64,000 bases of DNA from Cristatella mucedo. Taxonomy: Eukaryota; Bryozoa; Phylactolaemata; Cristatellidae. The translations under genes and the position numbers were made by a program. The DNA lies in contig WPIO01000026.1 of NCBI GenBank assembly GCA_009760855.2, positions 3,112,001-3,176,000 of the forward strand, given 5' to 3'. The notes beneath the pieces were generated by a model. It was not told the DNA's origin, ran no database searches, and saw only the letters and a list, made by a program, of their open reading frames with translations. Of this stretch, positions 36,535-46,559 are shown piece after piece; the first letter of the stretch is position 1, and each line of letters starts with the position of its first letter.

Positions 36535-37127
36535 TTAATTTCCACTTTGAATATATAATCCAGCTCCTATTTTTTTCTCATATTTCCACAGTAACCATCA
36601 GGTCTTACTCTTTCAACAGCTGGTACAACAGCTTTCTCTTTTATCACTTTCTCTATTTCTTTATAAGCTTTTGGATCATTCTCTTTAAGAGTTTCAGAGT
36701 AGTCTTCTACTTCTTTTATCACTGCATCATGTTTCTTTTTTGTTTTTGGTTTGAGTTTTTCAAGCATAGCACATTTAATCTCAATATTTATCTCTTTTAT
36801 CTTTCTATCACAATCTTCTTCTTTCTTACGTTTCTCTAGTTCATATTACAATTCGTTCTTTCTTCCTTCTTCTTCAAGTTTATCATCTAGTTCTCTTCTC
36901 TTTATAGCATAATCTTGATCTACGTTCTCTTTCTTTGTTTGTAGTTCAAGTTTTCTTACTTGATGCATTTCCATACCTTTATTAGCAATGTTCATACTTA
37001 GACCAGTTAATCGAGTTATTACAGGTGCTGCTGTACTAACACCATCAACTACTTTATCTAGTACTCCTGATCCATGGTATTTACCTCCTTTTATTCTACC
37101 ATGTCCAATTCTAGCATAGCTACCCAT
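36535..37127 (-). pseudogene. Basic coiled-coil virion protein, E1 copy, broken
   Basis: Starts MGSYARIGHGRIKGGKYHGS. A long charged coiled coil follows (LQTKKENVDQDYAIKRREL), and the tail ends YIQSGN. It has stops at about 36846 and frame changes up to 36767. The order next to the capsid gene is the same as in E2 (57594-58202). Confidence 0.75.
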
Positions 37128-37136
37128 TACTCTATA

Positions 37137-38245
37137 TTACTTTGAAATTTCTATTGTTGCAACAACATCAGAAATGATATTAGATTTGTTTCCATTCAAA
37201 TCCGTTAAACAAATTTTAAAAGTACTTATTGAATCTATATCACCACGTGCTGGTAAGTACAATATATTTATAATATGTAGATCAACTTTATCTCCAGGAT
37301 TAGTATCTTCAATATCAATAATATATAAAGATGAAGATTGTTATAAATATCCTGGTACAACTTCTGTATAATTTTTAAATATATCAACTAAATCACAATC
37401 AACTCTAATCCATCTGATTCCTTTATTATCTAGTAACACCATTTTATTCCATGCTTTTAAAATTCCAGAGTAGTACATTGCTTTTTCTATTAATTCAAAA
37501 GGAGTTTCACGTACAAAAGAAGAATCAAATGTTCCTTGCTAATTTAAGTTAAAACCTAATGTATCACCAATGAATTTTTAACTCCAGCAGCATTACTTCC
37601 AAGTAGTACAATAAAATCTGGTGTTACTTGCATTATTATTTTATCATCAGTATCAACACTAAATTTAATTCCAGAGATATTTCTCTTAGTACTATCATAC
37701 AATGCAATAGATTTTGTATTGGCTAAAGTAGAATTAAGTACTGCAACAATTTTATTGGAATAATAATATCCTGCTGGAATTGTAATTGAAGAGTTATTTT
37801 AATCTACTAGATTAAATCTAAACCAAAGTGTATTATTTACTCCCGTAGTGATATTTGATACAACTTAGTGGGTCCCTGTGATTCGTCCTTGATGTGCTTA
37901 TGCGTGCTGACACTGTGCATGCTGCCACTAACCACATTTGCATGCTAACCCTGTGCATGTCACCCCTAACCATGTTATTCATTTTGTTGGTGTATCAAGC
38001 ATGATTTTACTCACCGTTCAATTGCATTTCCCTTTGCAGCAAATTTAAAGCGCCTAGAAAGAGATTAAGTTCTCTGAGGGCGCTTTATCAAATGCATTAC
38101 TATTATTATTATTAACTTTATTAGTATAAGTAAACTCTACTCTTCACAATCCAATTTTATTATAACCAGAGTTTGAACCAAGCATAATTGGTGGTACTAA
38201 TGTTTTTGAATCATTGCATGTAGTTCCTGTTAATCTTATAGACAT
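37137..38245 (-). pseudogene. Penton-like protein A, E1 copy, split by a LINE
   Basis: The reading begins MSIRLTGTTCND at 38245 and continues beyond the LINE insertion (37865-38113) with SSITIPAGYYYSNKIVAV and IKFSVDTDDKIIMQVTPDF. It ends with IRWIRVDCDLVDIF and a VELHI-type strand. This is the pattern of single-jelly-roll penton or minor capsid proteins of Polinton-type viruses. Stops and a frameshift near 37540-37580 add to the damage. E2 keeps only its C-terminal third. Confidence 0.65.
37865..38113 (+). mobile_element. LINE 3' end inserted in penton A gene
   Basis: Host LINE 3' UTR (TAGTGGGTCCCTGTGATTCG...AAAGCGCC...GGGCGCTTT, ATT tail). Flanks share AACTT (37862-37866 and 38114-38118), a possible short target duplication. 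Confidence 0.8.
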
Positions 38246-38252
38246 TCTTATA

Positions 38253-38887
38253 TTATAATTCAACAATTTCTAGAAAAACAGTTATTTGTTGTAAACTAAA
38301 ATCTAATAAATTTAAGTTCTGATCAGTAACAGTTATTACTACATCAGAAATAGAATCACTAACAATATTATAATATTCAAGAGTATTTGGTTCATATATC
38401 ATTTGTTCCCAAGGATATGAATTGTAAGCAAAACTTCTTCCAAGAAATGTCCAACTAACAGGCATAGTAACACAAGAATTAGCAGTAGCAGTATAAATGC
38501 CTAAAACAAACTTATCAGTTGTAGCTCCAGATTGTGTAATTGAATCTTTAATTATATCTGCAATACCAATGTTCATATCATCTGTAATAGCAGTATAAAT
38601 TCCAGGTTTTATAGTTATTGTTTGTTCTGATCCACCTGCTGCTCTATAAACGAAAGTATCATTAGAAGTAGTTATATTTTTTATAGAGTTAATTCCAGTA
38701 AACTTTATAAAACATATCCTAAGCTTTTTGTTTCCTAATTTAATAGGACCATTTATATGCACTTTAATTGGATTAGTTGTTCCAGTTATGTTAAATATAT
38801 ACCGATTTTTACCTGCTTGACTACCTTTCTTAAATTTCTTCCTAAACCTTTAGAGAAATCTTGTACAACTTTTGAAAGATCACTCAT
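38253..38887 (-). pseudogene. Penton-like protein B, E1 copy, one frameshift
   Basis: Single-jelly-roll candidate. It has FNITGTTNPIKVHIN, LRICFIKFTGINSIKNIT, TFVYRAAGGSEQTITIKPG and a C-terminal strand VVITVTDQNLNLLDFSLQQI. The last 169 codons are open. A one-base loss near 38830 separates them from the start MSDLSKVVQDFSK. This is the only near-complete copy of protein B in the window. Confidence 0.7.
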
Positions 38888-39415
38888 TTCTGTACATCGT
38901 ACAAAAGTTTTTTATCTTTGCAACAAAATATTTTGGAAGTCTTGATTTAGCAAAACAATTAATACCTGCGCTTATTGAACTAATTGTGCTTGATCTGATA
39001 CTTTTTATCTCTTCTTTGTAATCCAATATATTTTTTAATCCATCTTTATCATCTAAATTCATATTTTCCATTAAAATCTTTAGTTTATCTCCCTATTAAA
39101 ACACATCTACACCCACAGTTTTGTGTATTTCTTCACTTCTCTTCATTTCTATAGCAAGTTTAGGTCTTATTTGTTTTAGTTTACCAATAAACATTTCTCC
39201 TGACATATCTTTTGATCTTTCTAATGCACATTCATTTAATTCATATTCTACTCTATCTCTTGCGATTATGTCTGCTTCAATTCTTTGTATTTCTTGACCA
39301 TTATCAAGTATAGTAGCAACACGCAATTCTTCTGTTTATTTTGTAAATCTGTTGCTTCTTGAACACTTCCTTCATAAGGTTTATTTTTACTTGCGTATAT
39401 CTTTCCATTAATCAT
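38880..39415 (-). pseudogene. Basic virion-associated protein, E1 copy, internally deleted
   Basis: Starts MINGKIYAS like the E2 gene and retains ILDNGQEIQRIEADIIARDR and the C-terminal ISSISAGINCFAKSRLPKYF. About 350 bp of the middle present in E2 is missing, and frames are shifted. Function unknown. Confidence 0.65.
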
Positions 39416-39417
39416 TC

Positions 39418-40091
39418 CTATATACAATTAAAAAAGTTATTAAATGTTTACCTGTATAATCAATTGACCAAAACCTTCCTTATGATTCAGTTTTAGTTAA
39501 ATCAATAACACAATACCTTAATCTATTTCTTGTACAAGAATCAACCCATTCTTTGAATTCTTTCTTTTCTATATCACCAACATATGCATCACGAATATAC
39601 TCAATATCAGTATTATTTTGTTTCAAGATTACAATCATGTTTGTATTATTTCTGATTTCTCGTCTAGGATTATTTGTAAATCCTTGAGCAAGATGAAATA
39701 TGTTCAATCCTTTATGTCTACCTCTAGTAAAATAATTGAAAATATTTGATTGATCTTCTGTCATTAAATCATCAAGTACGACACAATTCTAACAATTCTT
39801 ATATGAGTCAAATTCAGGCATATCATCAATACCATTAACCCAAACATAAGCAGGATTATCTTTAGTCATTGACATAAGTCCACGATATAAGTTTCGATCT
39901 AAACTTGAAGCAATGATTGTACAAGTATCATAGTTTAACATTAATAAAATATCCAATACATTACTCACTGTGATTTCCCTGTACCACTTGGACCAAGCAC
40001 TAAAGCTCTAATAGGCACTTCCCTGGAAATGGTTCTTTATGACCAGTATGAACATCTTGTCCAAATTAAAAGCTCTAACTCTTAGTGACAT
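39418..40091 (-). pseudogene. FtsK/HerA-type packaging ATPase, E1 copy, broken
   Basis: Aligns along its length with the intact gene at 59988-60656. TAG near 39793 replaces a Lys codon and TAA near 39482 replaces a Glu codon. Frameshifts damage the Walker A region near 39970-40030. The C-terminal half (GRHKGLNIFHLAQGF) is open. Confidence 0.85.
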
Positions 40092-40124
40092 TCCATACCA
40101 ACAAAGTTTTTTATATTTATAGAT

Positions 40125-40893
40125 ATGGAAATTTACTGCTTGAAGTGTAAGAACCAACTGATACAATTCATGAAGAGTATGATGAAGTAAATAGCACTAA
40201 AGGATTAAGAGGTATGGAAAAAGGTGTTTGTACTATTTGTGGAAGTAAAAAGGCAAAGTTTGTTAAACTAAGAGTAGAATCAATTGGTGAAGGAGTTTTA
40301 TTACATTGTAGAAGACTTGGAATAGGATCAACAGGTGAATGTGTTCTATCACATGGTAGAAGACTTGGAACAGGATCAACAGGTGAAGGAGTTTTATCAC
40401 ATGGTAGAAGACTTGGAACACGAGTAGAAAACAAGCAACAAATAATCGCTGAACTGAAAAAGACTATTGGCAAACTAAAAAAAAAGTAAAATCAAGACCA
40501 CCAACAGATCTAGAAATAAATAAATATGTAAAAGAATTAGATATAAAAAACTTTAGAGGTGTCTTTGCAAGAAATGAACTAACAAAATACTTAGACAATG
40601 AATGTCTTATTCGTAATGCAGGAAAATCAGATTTAGCAATCTATCATTGGTTAGCACTTAAAAAACAAGGAAAACAACGTTTTTACTTTGATTCGTGTGG
40701 TGCTCCACCAATGCCTGAAGTAAAAAATTACTTTGATGTTATACCAAGTTTTCAAACCTTTAAACTACAAGAATACGATCAAACAGATTGTGGAAAAAGA
40801 TGTCTAATCTTCTTAAAACTAATACAAGAAACAGATTTTGGAACGACAATGCAATTATTAACTCAATTTAAACATTTTACTTTCTCTTTATAG
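40125..40893 (+). pseudogene. Zinc-ribbon/adenain-like protease fusion, E1 copy, broken
   Basis: The N-terminal part has CLKCKN and KGVCTICGSKKAKFV, a DUF5679-like zinc ribbon. Three 16-residue repeats (GSTGEGVLSHGRRLGT) and a Lys-rich coiled coil follow, then FRGVFARNEL and the protease core: His in IYHWLAL, Asp in YFDSCGAPP, Cys in DQTDCGKRCLIFL. This matches the H-D/E-C order of adenovirus-type (C5) proteases. Frameshifts occur near 40155 and 40487. The stop TAG is part of TATAGAAATG, which begins the next gene. Confidence 0.75.
40277..40420 (+). repeat. 48-bp coding tandem repeat, 3 copies
   Basis: Units at 40277-40324, 40325-40372 and 40373-40420 encode 16-residue repeats between the zinc ribbon and the coiled coil. 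E2 has instead two 27-bp units (60850-60903) of unrelated sequence at the same place. Confidence 0.9.
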
Positions 40894-40895
40894 AA

Positions 40896-41195
40896 ATGAA
40901 AAACAAGAAATTAACAGTGCTTGAAAATTCTTCCGTTGTCATCCCAAAAGGAAAACCAGCTAGTGTTGACATTGAAGAAAAACTCGCTAAAGATTCTAAA
41001 CCTTACTTCAATGCATGGATATATATCACTGAAGATATGAGACCTACACTTGAAGATATTGCAGCAAGAGCAAGTATGAAACTTGAATTTAGTGGTTATG
41101 ATATGTCTCAACGATAAACTATTGGAGTAAGGTTTGATTTTAATAATAAACAAAGTATATTCTTTGATCAAAAGAACTAACAACTAAAATTCTTG
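40896..41195 (+). pseudogene. Conserved unknown protein, E1 copy, truncated
   Basis: Matches the N-terminal two thirds of the gene at 61436 (VLENSSVVIPKGKPA, YFNAWIYITEDMRP, FDQK). TAA at 41115 interrupts it and homology ends near 41195, the point where the E1 and E2 right arms diverge. Confidence 0.7.
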
Positions 41196-41356
41196 TTTGA
41201 AGCTTGTAAAAACAGTTTTATTGCTATTTTTGGTGCTACTTTTATAACAGCTTTAGATCATACTTCAGTTGCGGTTGTAATGTCTGATACAACAACTATG
41301 GTTGTACTAACACCTTCTTTTAAATCTTCAGAAACATTTCCCCCCTTTTTCTTCAT
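41196..41356 (-). pseudogene. Truncated small gene of unknown function
   Basis: Starts MKKKGGNVSEDLKEGVSTT at 41356, with TATATATG just upstream, and a hydrophobic stretch VIKVAPKIAIKLFL. One in-frame TGA is present. It runs into the breakpoint at about 41195, so its 3' part is probably lost. Confidence 0.4.
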
Positions 41357-41368
41357 ATATAATAAGTA

Positions 41369-42068
41369 ATGGAAAAATAACTAAGATTAACAGAGTTGTG
41401 TATACTAACCTTGATGCAAATAGAAATAAAGTAAGTAACTTAGGTTATCCTGCTAATGATGGTGATGCAATAAGATTGGATTATGCACTCAGTTCAAATG
41501 TTGGTGGTAGTGTTATTTCTAATGCTACTGGTGAATTAGCAACTGTATCAAGTGTTTCAAGGTAATGCTAGTGCAAGTATGAATATGGGCAATACAAATA
41601 TTATAAACTTAAAAGATTCTGATGGAACAAAACAATATGTTGATAATACTAAGCAAGTAGTATTTAGATATTTAGGATTGAGTTATAATACTTATCCTAG
41701 TTAATTCAAACTTGATATGTTAGGACTTAACACTGTTGTAAATGGAAAAGGAGGAGGATTTTCATATCAACAGATTACTCCTGGTGATATGCCAATTATT
41801 GAACCAGGAACACAAAGAACTATTGCATACGCAACTAATCTTAAAAATGTATACCTGGTACATTGTCTAACTTTGCATTAGTAACTGGTATTATGTATGC
41901 AACTGATAAAACAAATGCTTATTTAGATTTGACTAGTGATAATATTTTGGTGTTAGTGGTACTATAGTTTTAATAATTAACATTGAAGGGACTTGTACTT
42001 ATGCTATTGATAAGTTTACTGTTGCAAGTGGAATTAATTATATAGACTCTATTGTTAGTATTGTATAG
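41369..42068 (+). pseudogene. Fibre-like protein 2a (E1 right arm), broken
   Basis: Begins with NLDANRNKVSNLGYPANDGD and MNMGNTNIINLKDSDGTKQY, the tail-fibre repeat. A predicted beta-rich domain rich in Gly, Thr and Asn runs to the TAG at 42066. At least three frameshifts or stops. No counterpart is seen in the visible part of E2. Confidence 0.65.
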
Positions 42069-43012
42069 AAAAGTACTTGGATCAAGAAAAAAAGGAAGTA
42101 ATGCAAAGAACTATATTAGAAAAAGCAGTGATGTAGTTACTGGTAATTTAAGTATGAATGGAAACTTGATAAAGAATCTCGGTGATCCTGTTGATGCTGG
42201 TGATGCTGAAAGAAAGTATATAGATACGAATTTTGTTACTAGAATTTCAAGAGGAACAACTTCGGATGGTGATATTGATATGAAAGGTTTTCGTTGTATA
42301 GATCTTGCGAATCCTATTAACCCTAGTGACGCTGCAACGAAAGATTATGCTGATACTAAACTAGATAAAACAGGTGAAACTATTACAGGAACATTAACAG
42401 TAAATGGAATGATTGATATTAGTAATCCACCATACTCTGATAATAATGTTCCAAATAAATCGCACATGGATTCTAATTATCTCAGTTTAAATGAAGGTAT
42501 TATTAGAGGTAATATTGATATGAATATTTTAATTCTATTATTATTAAAATGATCAAATTAATGATTACGGTGTTTATTTAAGCTATTTAAATAAAATAAT
42601 TGATGGTAATGTTGCTGTTATAAAATTGTATGCAAGTTGTATACCAAATGATAGTGTTGGTTTTACATTTTCAAGATTAATTAAAGATAAAATTATAAAC
42701 CATTTTACTGTAAATAAAAATGATACTATAATTGATAGAAGTTTGTTTGTTGTATCAAAACCATATGAATAAACAAATATTTCATATATATCAGATCAAT
42801 ATCAAGGTTTTGCTTCTAATAATTTAAATTTTAGTAATTCAAATACTTACAAATCTATTAATTAATGCATCTAATATAAGTTTATCAGCATCAACATTAT
42901 GTGGAAGTTATATTATTGATAATAAAAAACTTGTTTGTATAACAAACTTTATAGCTTCAACAGATCTAATTAAAGTTGCTTTAATTATTACTGTTTATGT
43001 AGCTGTTTCATA
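42069..43012 (+). pseudogene. Fibre-like protein 2b (E1 right arm), broken
   Basis: Three clear repeats: LSMNGNLIKNLGDPVDAGDA, IDMKGFRCIDLANPINPSDA (followed by ATKDYAD) and LTVNGMIDISNPPYSDN. A beta-rich head ends TDLIKVALIITVYVAVS at the TAA at 43010-43012. Frameshift near 42525, stops near 42772 and 42865. TATAGAAAA precedes it at 42064. The start codon itself seems lost. Confidence 0.7.
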
Positions 43013-43114
43013 ATATGCTTACGCGGAATACTTTAGATATGAGTGGTACTTAAGATTGTGCTTCTAATAAAATAGTAAATTTTTGAACTGTTTTTGATCA
43101 ATTAGAGTGTCTTT

Positions 43115-43285
43115 AACTTAACACAACTCCAAGTAGTATGTAAATGAATGGAATTGAGAATAGGTTCGCGTGAGTGACGTCATTTTAAATAAATCAGACG
43201 ACGAGAAACAATCGAGCGTTAGCGAGATTGTTGATCGGAGGATGGTTTATTTAAATGATGACGTCACTCGATGTGCCCTAGGCTC
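43115..43285 (-). repeat. E1 right terminal inverted repeat
   Basis: Reverse complement of 31326-31486 with one 10-bp insertion. It contains TGACGTCA at 43175-43182 and 43259-43266, which lie in two arms of a further inverted repeat (43140-43195 against 43241-43301). Confidence 0.92.
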
Positions 43286-43829
43286 TATTTCATTCATTTA
43301 CACTCTACTTGCTTCCACGTCTGGACAGAACTAGGGAGCAAACGCAAGTAGCGTGCGTTTTTAATGTTTAGTAGCTCTCACCATTTTAATGGTTCAGTCT
43401 AGAGTTTAACAATTGCTTAGTGTTGGTCTCTTTTGTCAACCGAATGTTAGATTTCCTAAAGATTAAAGACAACCAGTACGCTACATATTCAAATGTGACC
43501 ACCACTGATTTAGGACTACTAATTGGCTCACGTCCGAAGATATTAAAATTCAAGTTGTATCCATTTTTTCTCACTTTTTTCACCAATTGTTCATTAAGTT
43601 TATAAATAGCATGATTTTTATATTATATGATTTTTAATATATGATTTTTTTACAAAAAAAATATCTAATCCAAGAAAATATATATGCAAATCAGAGATAT
43701 GATTATATAATGGTATACAATTCTAAAATAAGACCATGTCTTAACTAGTTTGATCAAAAACTATAAGATTAAATAGAAGATTCTTAGATAGTTGGCGGCT
43801 CTTCTAGGGAAACTAATCCTGCTTGATAA
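43286..43829. other. Left part of remnant E3, no gene recognised
   Basis: The first 20-30 bp (TTCATTCATTTACACTCTACTTG) resemble the inner part of the E1 left terminal repeat, so a second element may begin here. The rest is AT-rich. A 61-codon open frame (43420) is unassigned. Confidence 0.4.
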
Positions 43830-44690
43830 ATTTTAACTCTCTTCTAACGAAACTGTTTATATAAATTACCCAGGAACGCACTGGTTGGTCTTTCATTTTA
43901 ACGGTCCTGATGATCATATCTTTAGTCAAGCTCCATAACGCATTTTTTGCTCTTCTTCGTTTACCATCTTTTCCATCATCTGGTTTTTATTAAATATTTA
44001 ATGATTGTCCCAAGTTATAGTTGGTTCTCATATTTTCTTACTTTTCTATAATTTTTTGGTTTCTTAATTCCTATTTGTTTTGTATAGCCGTAGCTGCTTC
44101 CTATCCTATTGCTCTAGTAATTTTATTATTCAATTAGTCTAATACTTTGGTGAATTTTCTTTCTATTCTCTGTTTCTACTGTTATCTCCTTTACTCAAAC
44201 TTTCTAATTATTTGTACTGAGCCATGAATGCTCTTTCTGCTTTAGTCCAATTCGTTCTCTTAACTAGTGCAACGTTCTTTTGCTAGTCGCTTTAGTAATA
44301 CGTGTTCTATGTCTTTCCATTTCTTTTAGAATTCGCCTTTGAACTCTGATCCGGTATGTTCGGTTATCTTACTTGGCCATTCTAATTGACCATCTCGAGT
44401 AAATGTCAGGCATTGCTGTCGCTACTTCTTTTGATTCGCTTGTCAATGTTCTTAGGTCTGTATATCTATTAGCAGCCTCTATCTAACTTAATGTATATTG
44501 ATATCCATTATCAGTTGGTACATGCAGTATGTCAGCCTGATGACTCTCATGAGGTACTACTACATTAAAGAAACCACGGATAACTTCTTTTAGCCAAGAT
44601 TTGAGTATTAGGCGTATATCTGAGTCAGGATCGTACTTGCGTTCTTTTTTCTTTCTGTAAAAGTTAAGAATAATATTCTATAGCCATGGA
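43830..44690 (-). pseudogene. Integrase remnant of a third element (E3)
   Basis: Readable in broken minus-strand frames: VVPHESHQADILHVPTDNGY, KEVATAMPD, TGSEFKGEF and a C-terminal KLHNALWSLTKD-like tail. Colinear with the E1 and E2 integrases but clearly more diverged, with many stops and shifts. Confidence 0.75.
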
Positions 44691-45125
44691 AGTATTTTGT
44701 TTTAATAGTAAGAAAACCTAGACGATCAAAGATTAATTACCAGGTGGATGTCCATTATGTAAAAAGTTTAGTCGCAGAGCTATTTGCCTTGAATTCAGAT
44801 GTGATGTTTGTGTTCTTGATTATTCAAGAAACTGAGTTTAATAAAAAAATGCTTCGTAATCGTACAGCAGTAATTTGTGCTCGTAGCCCTTAATTTCGAC
44901 TCAATTTTTCTAAATCTAGACCTAGCAGACAATACTCTGTAGCAAAAAGAAACATTTAAAAAAGGGATGTTCAGAAATGTTTAGTGACCACAATTGCTTG
45001 GAACATAAAGCATTTGTTAATATTGTGAAAATGTTTTCAAAGATAAAAGAGACAAAGCAGATACTAAGATGAAGGAACTTGTAACCTTAATTTTTTACTT
45101 ATACTATTGATGTCATTATGTAACT
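44686..45125 (+). pseudogene. Zinc-protein remnant of E3
   Basis: Begins MEVFC next to the integrase start and retains FRCDVCVLD, then a KLKKGMFR-like and LEHKAFVNIVKMFSK-like stretch. Same divergent arrangement as in E1 and E2. E3 ends soon after. Confidence 0.6.
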
Positions 45126-45309
45126 GACCAGTAAGTTGACTTAATAACTACCGAAATCATCTATAAATAGTAGTCAGTTGGTAGTCGTACAGTAATCGGT
45201 CTAATAAGAAAAATAAAAAACGTAAAGACAGTTGGAAGGTTTGACTTATCAGAGGTACAATATTACTGTGCTCTAAGCAACTCAGCACATCCGCAGCGTC
45301 ATACCATAA

Positions 45310-45440
45310 AGTATATAATTCATTTGTATAGCACTCTAAGAGAGCTTAATCTCTACTCAGGCGCTACACATATGCCTCCGGGCTCGAGCCCACGACCTCA
45401 GCCAGACCTTGGTCGGGGCGAGCACCTTAACCGCGGGACC
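45310..45440 (-). repeat. Composite SINE (tRNA head + LINE tail)
   Basis: Best-preserved copy. In reverse it reads GGTTAAGGTGCTCGCC, a B box (GGGCTCGAGCCC), CGCCTGAGTAGAGATTAAG, and ends ATACAAATGAATT. The tail resembles the LINE 3' end. Confidence 0.75.
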
Positions 45441-46559
45441 AAACCAAACAATGCTGTATTCCCCTTTCGGTGTCGACGGCACGGCAGCGAAGTGGGACAA
45501 TCTGTATTTACATCAAGGTGAGGCGCCAAGGAGCTCCTAGGTAGATCTACTCTCATCTGAGCAGTGGAGAGTATTTACTATCCCCACGAAGAGGGGAGTC
45601 CTAGGCGACTGACCCTACGCACTCACAGCGTACTCACTACGCTCCTACTAGGGAGTCGGTAGTAAACAGGAGGTATTCTACCCCGGAAGTCTGAGGCTGC
45701 AGAGGAGCGAAGGGAGAACGAGATCCTTTAGTTTAGCCGCTGGCTCCTTAGTAGTCGCTAAGAGGTAGAAGGGTAGCGATAGAATGGGACTATTCCGATA
45801 CTACTCCGTAGAGGAAGGACTAGGGAGGAAATCCTTGTCCTCGGACTGCAACCTCCAAACAAAAGGAAGGGGGAAGTGATTCTCTTACTCTCAGTTCCGT
45901 AGTCCTCTTCCTCTGGGCGTATATTGGACCCAATCAAGATTGGTTGATCTCAGAAGAGGTTCACCTGGAACCTGCTGAGGTATCTTTTAAATCCCTTAGG
46001 GTGAGAATCCCTAAGAATATTTCTAATTAACAAGTTTTTACTCTTCTCCCCACTGGGGGGTTGGTGAGGCTTCAGCTCTCGTCTGAGGAACTGTAAGCAC
46101 GGTTTGAGCTTGATGAGTTTTCAGTCGGCAATTCCCAAGGGAGTACTTTGTAAACTAAACGTTAAGAGAGAAGTCTAGACTTCCTTCCACTACCCAGTCG
46201 CCTCAGGAGGCTAGGCTTCTTGTAGGAAGTTTAGATAACTCTCTTGATCCCACTATCAAGATTTGATCTACCTTAGCGTTTTCAGGGCCATGCTCTGTAC
46301 TTAGCTATGATAGTATACTATAAAAGAGTAACAAGATCATAGAAATACCTCTTACAAAGAGTATATTACTTACAGGGTTTCATTACCCTTATTGAGCCAT
46401 GAAGCTTAGGCTGTTTGTTGCTCTTAGGACTCGTTGTCCTCCGACTACCTCTTGTCATCTACCTTCGTCGTTTGTTAAGCTGCTTTACCTCTTTCGGTCG
46501 AGACACTATGGTGTAATCTTGTGGGGACAAGTACTTAATCCTAGAAGGATCTCCTCCTT

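Larger units (their letters stand above)
31326..43285. mobile_element. Endogenous Polinton-like/adintovirus-like element E1 (TIR-bounded)
   Basis: About 12 kb of AT-rich DNA with virion genes (double-jelly-roll capsid, two penton-like proteins, packaging ATPase, adenain-like protease), a retroviral-type integrase and a YqaJ exonuclease. It is bounded by inverted repeats at 31326-31486 and 43115-43285. Most genes have stops or frameshifts and a LINE has inserted at 37865, so the copy is inactive. No DNA polymerase B, helicase or primase was recognised. No clear target duplication is visible (left flank CGAATC, right flank TATTTC). Confidence 0.9.

Noticed and set aside
31326-43285. Classical Polinton/Maverick with 6-bp target duplication
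   Set aside because: The flanks CGAATC and TATTTC do not match, and no PolB is present. I therefore use the looser label Polinton-like/adintovirus-like.
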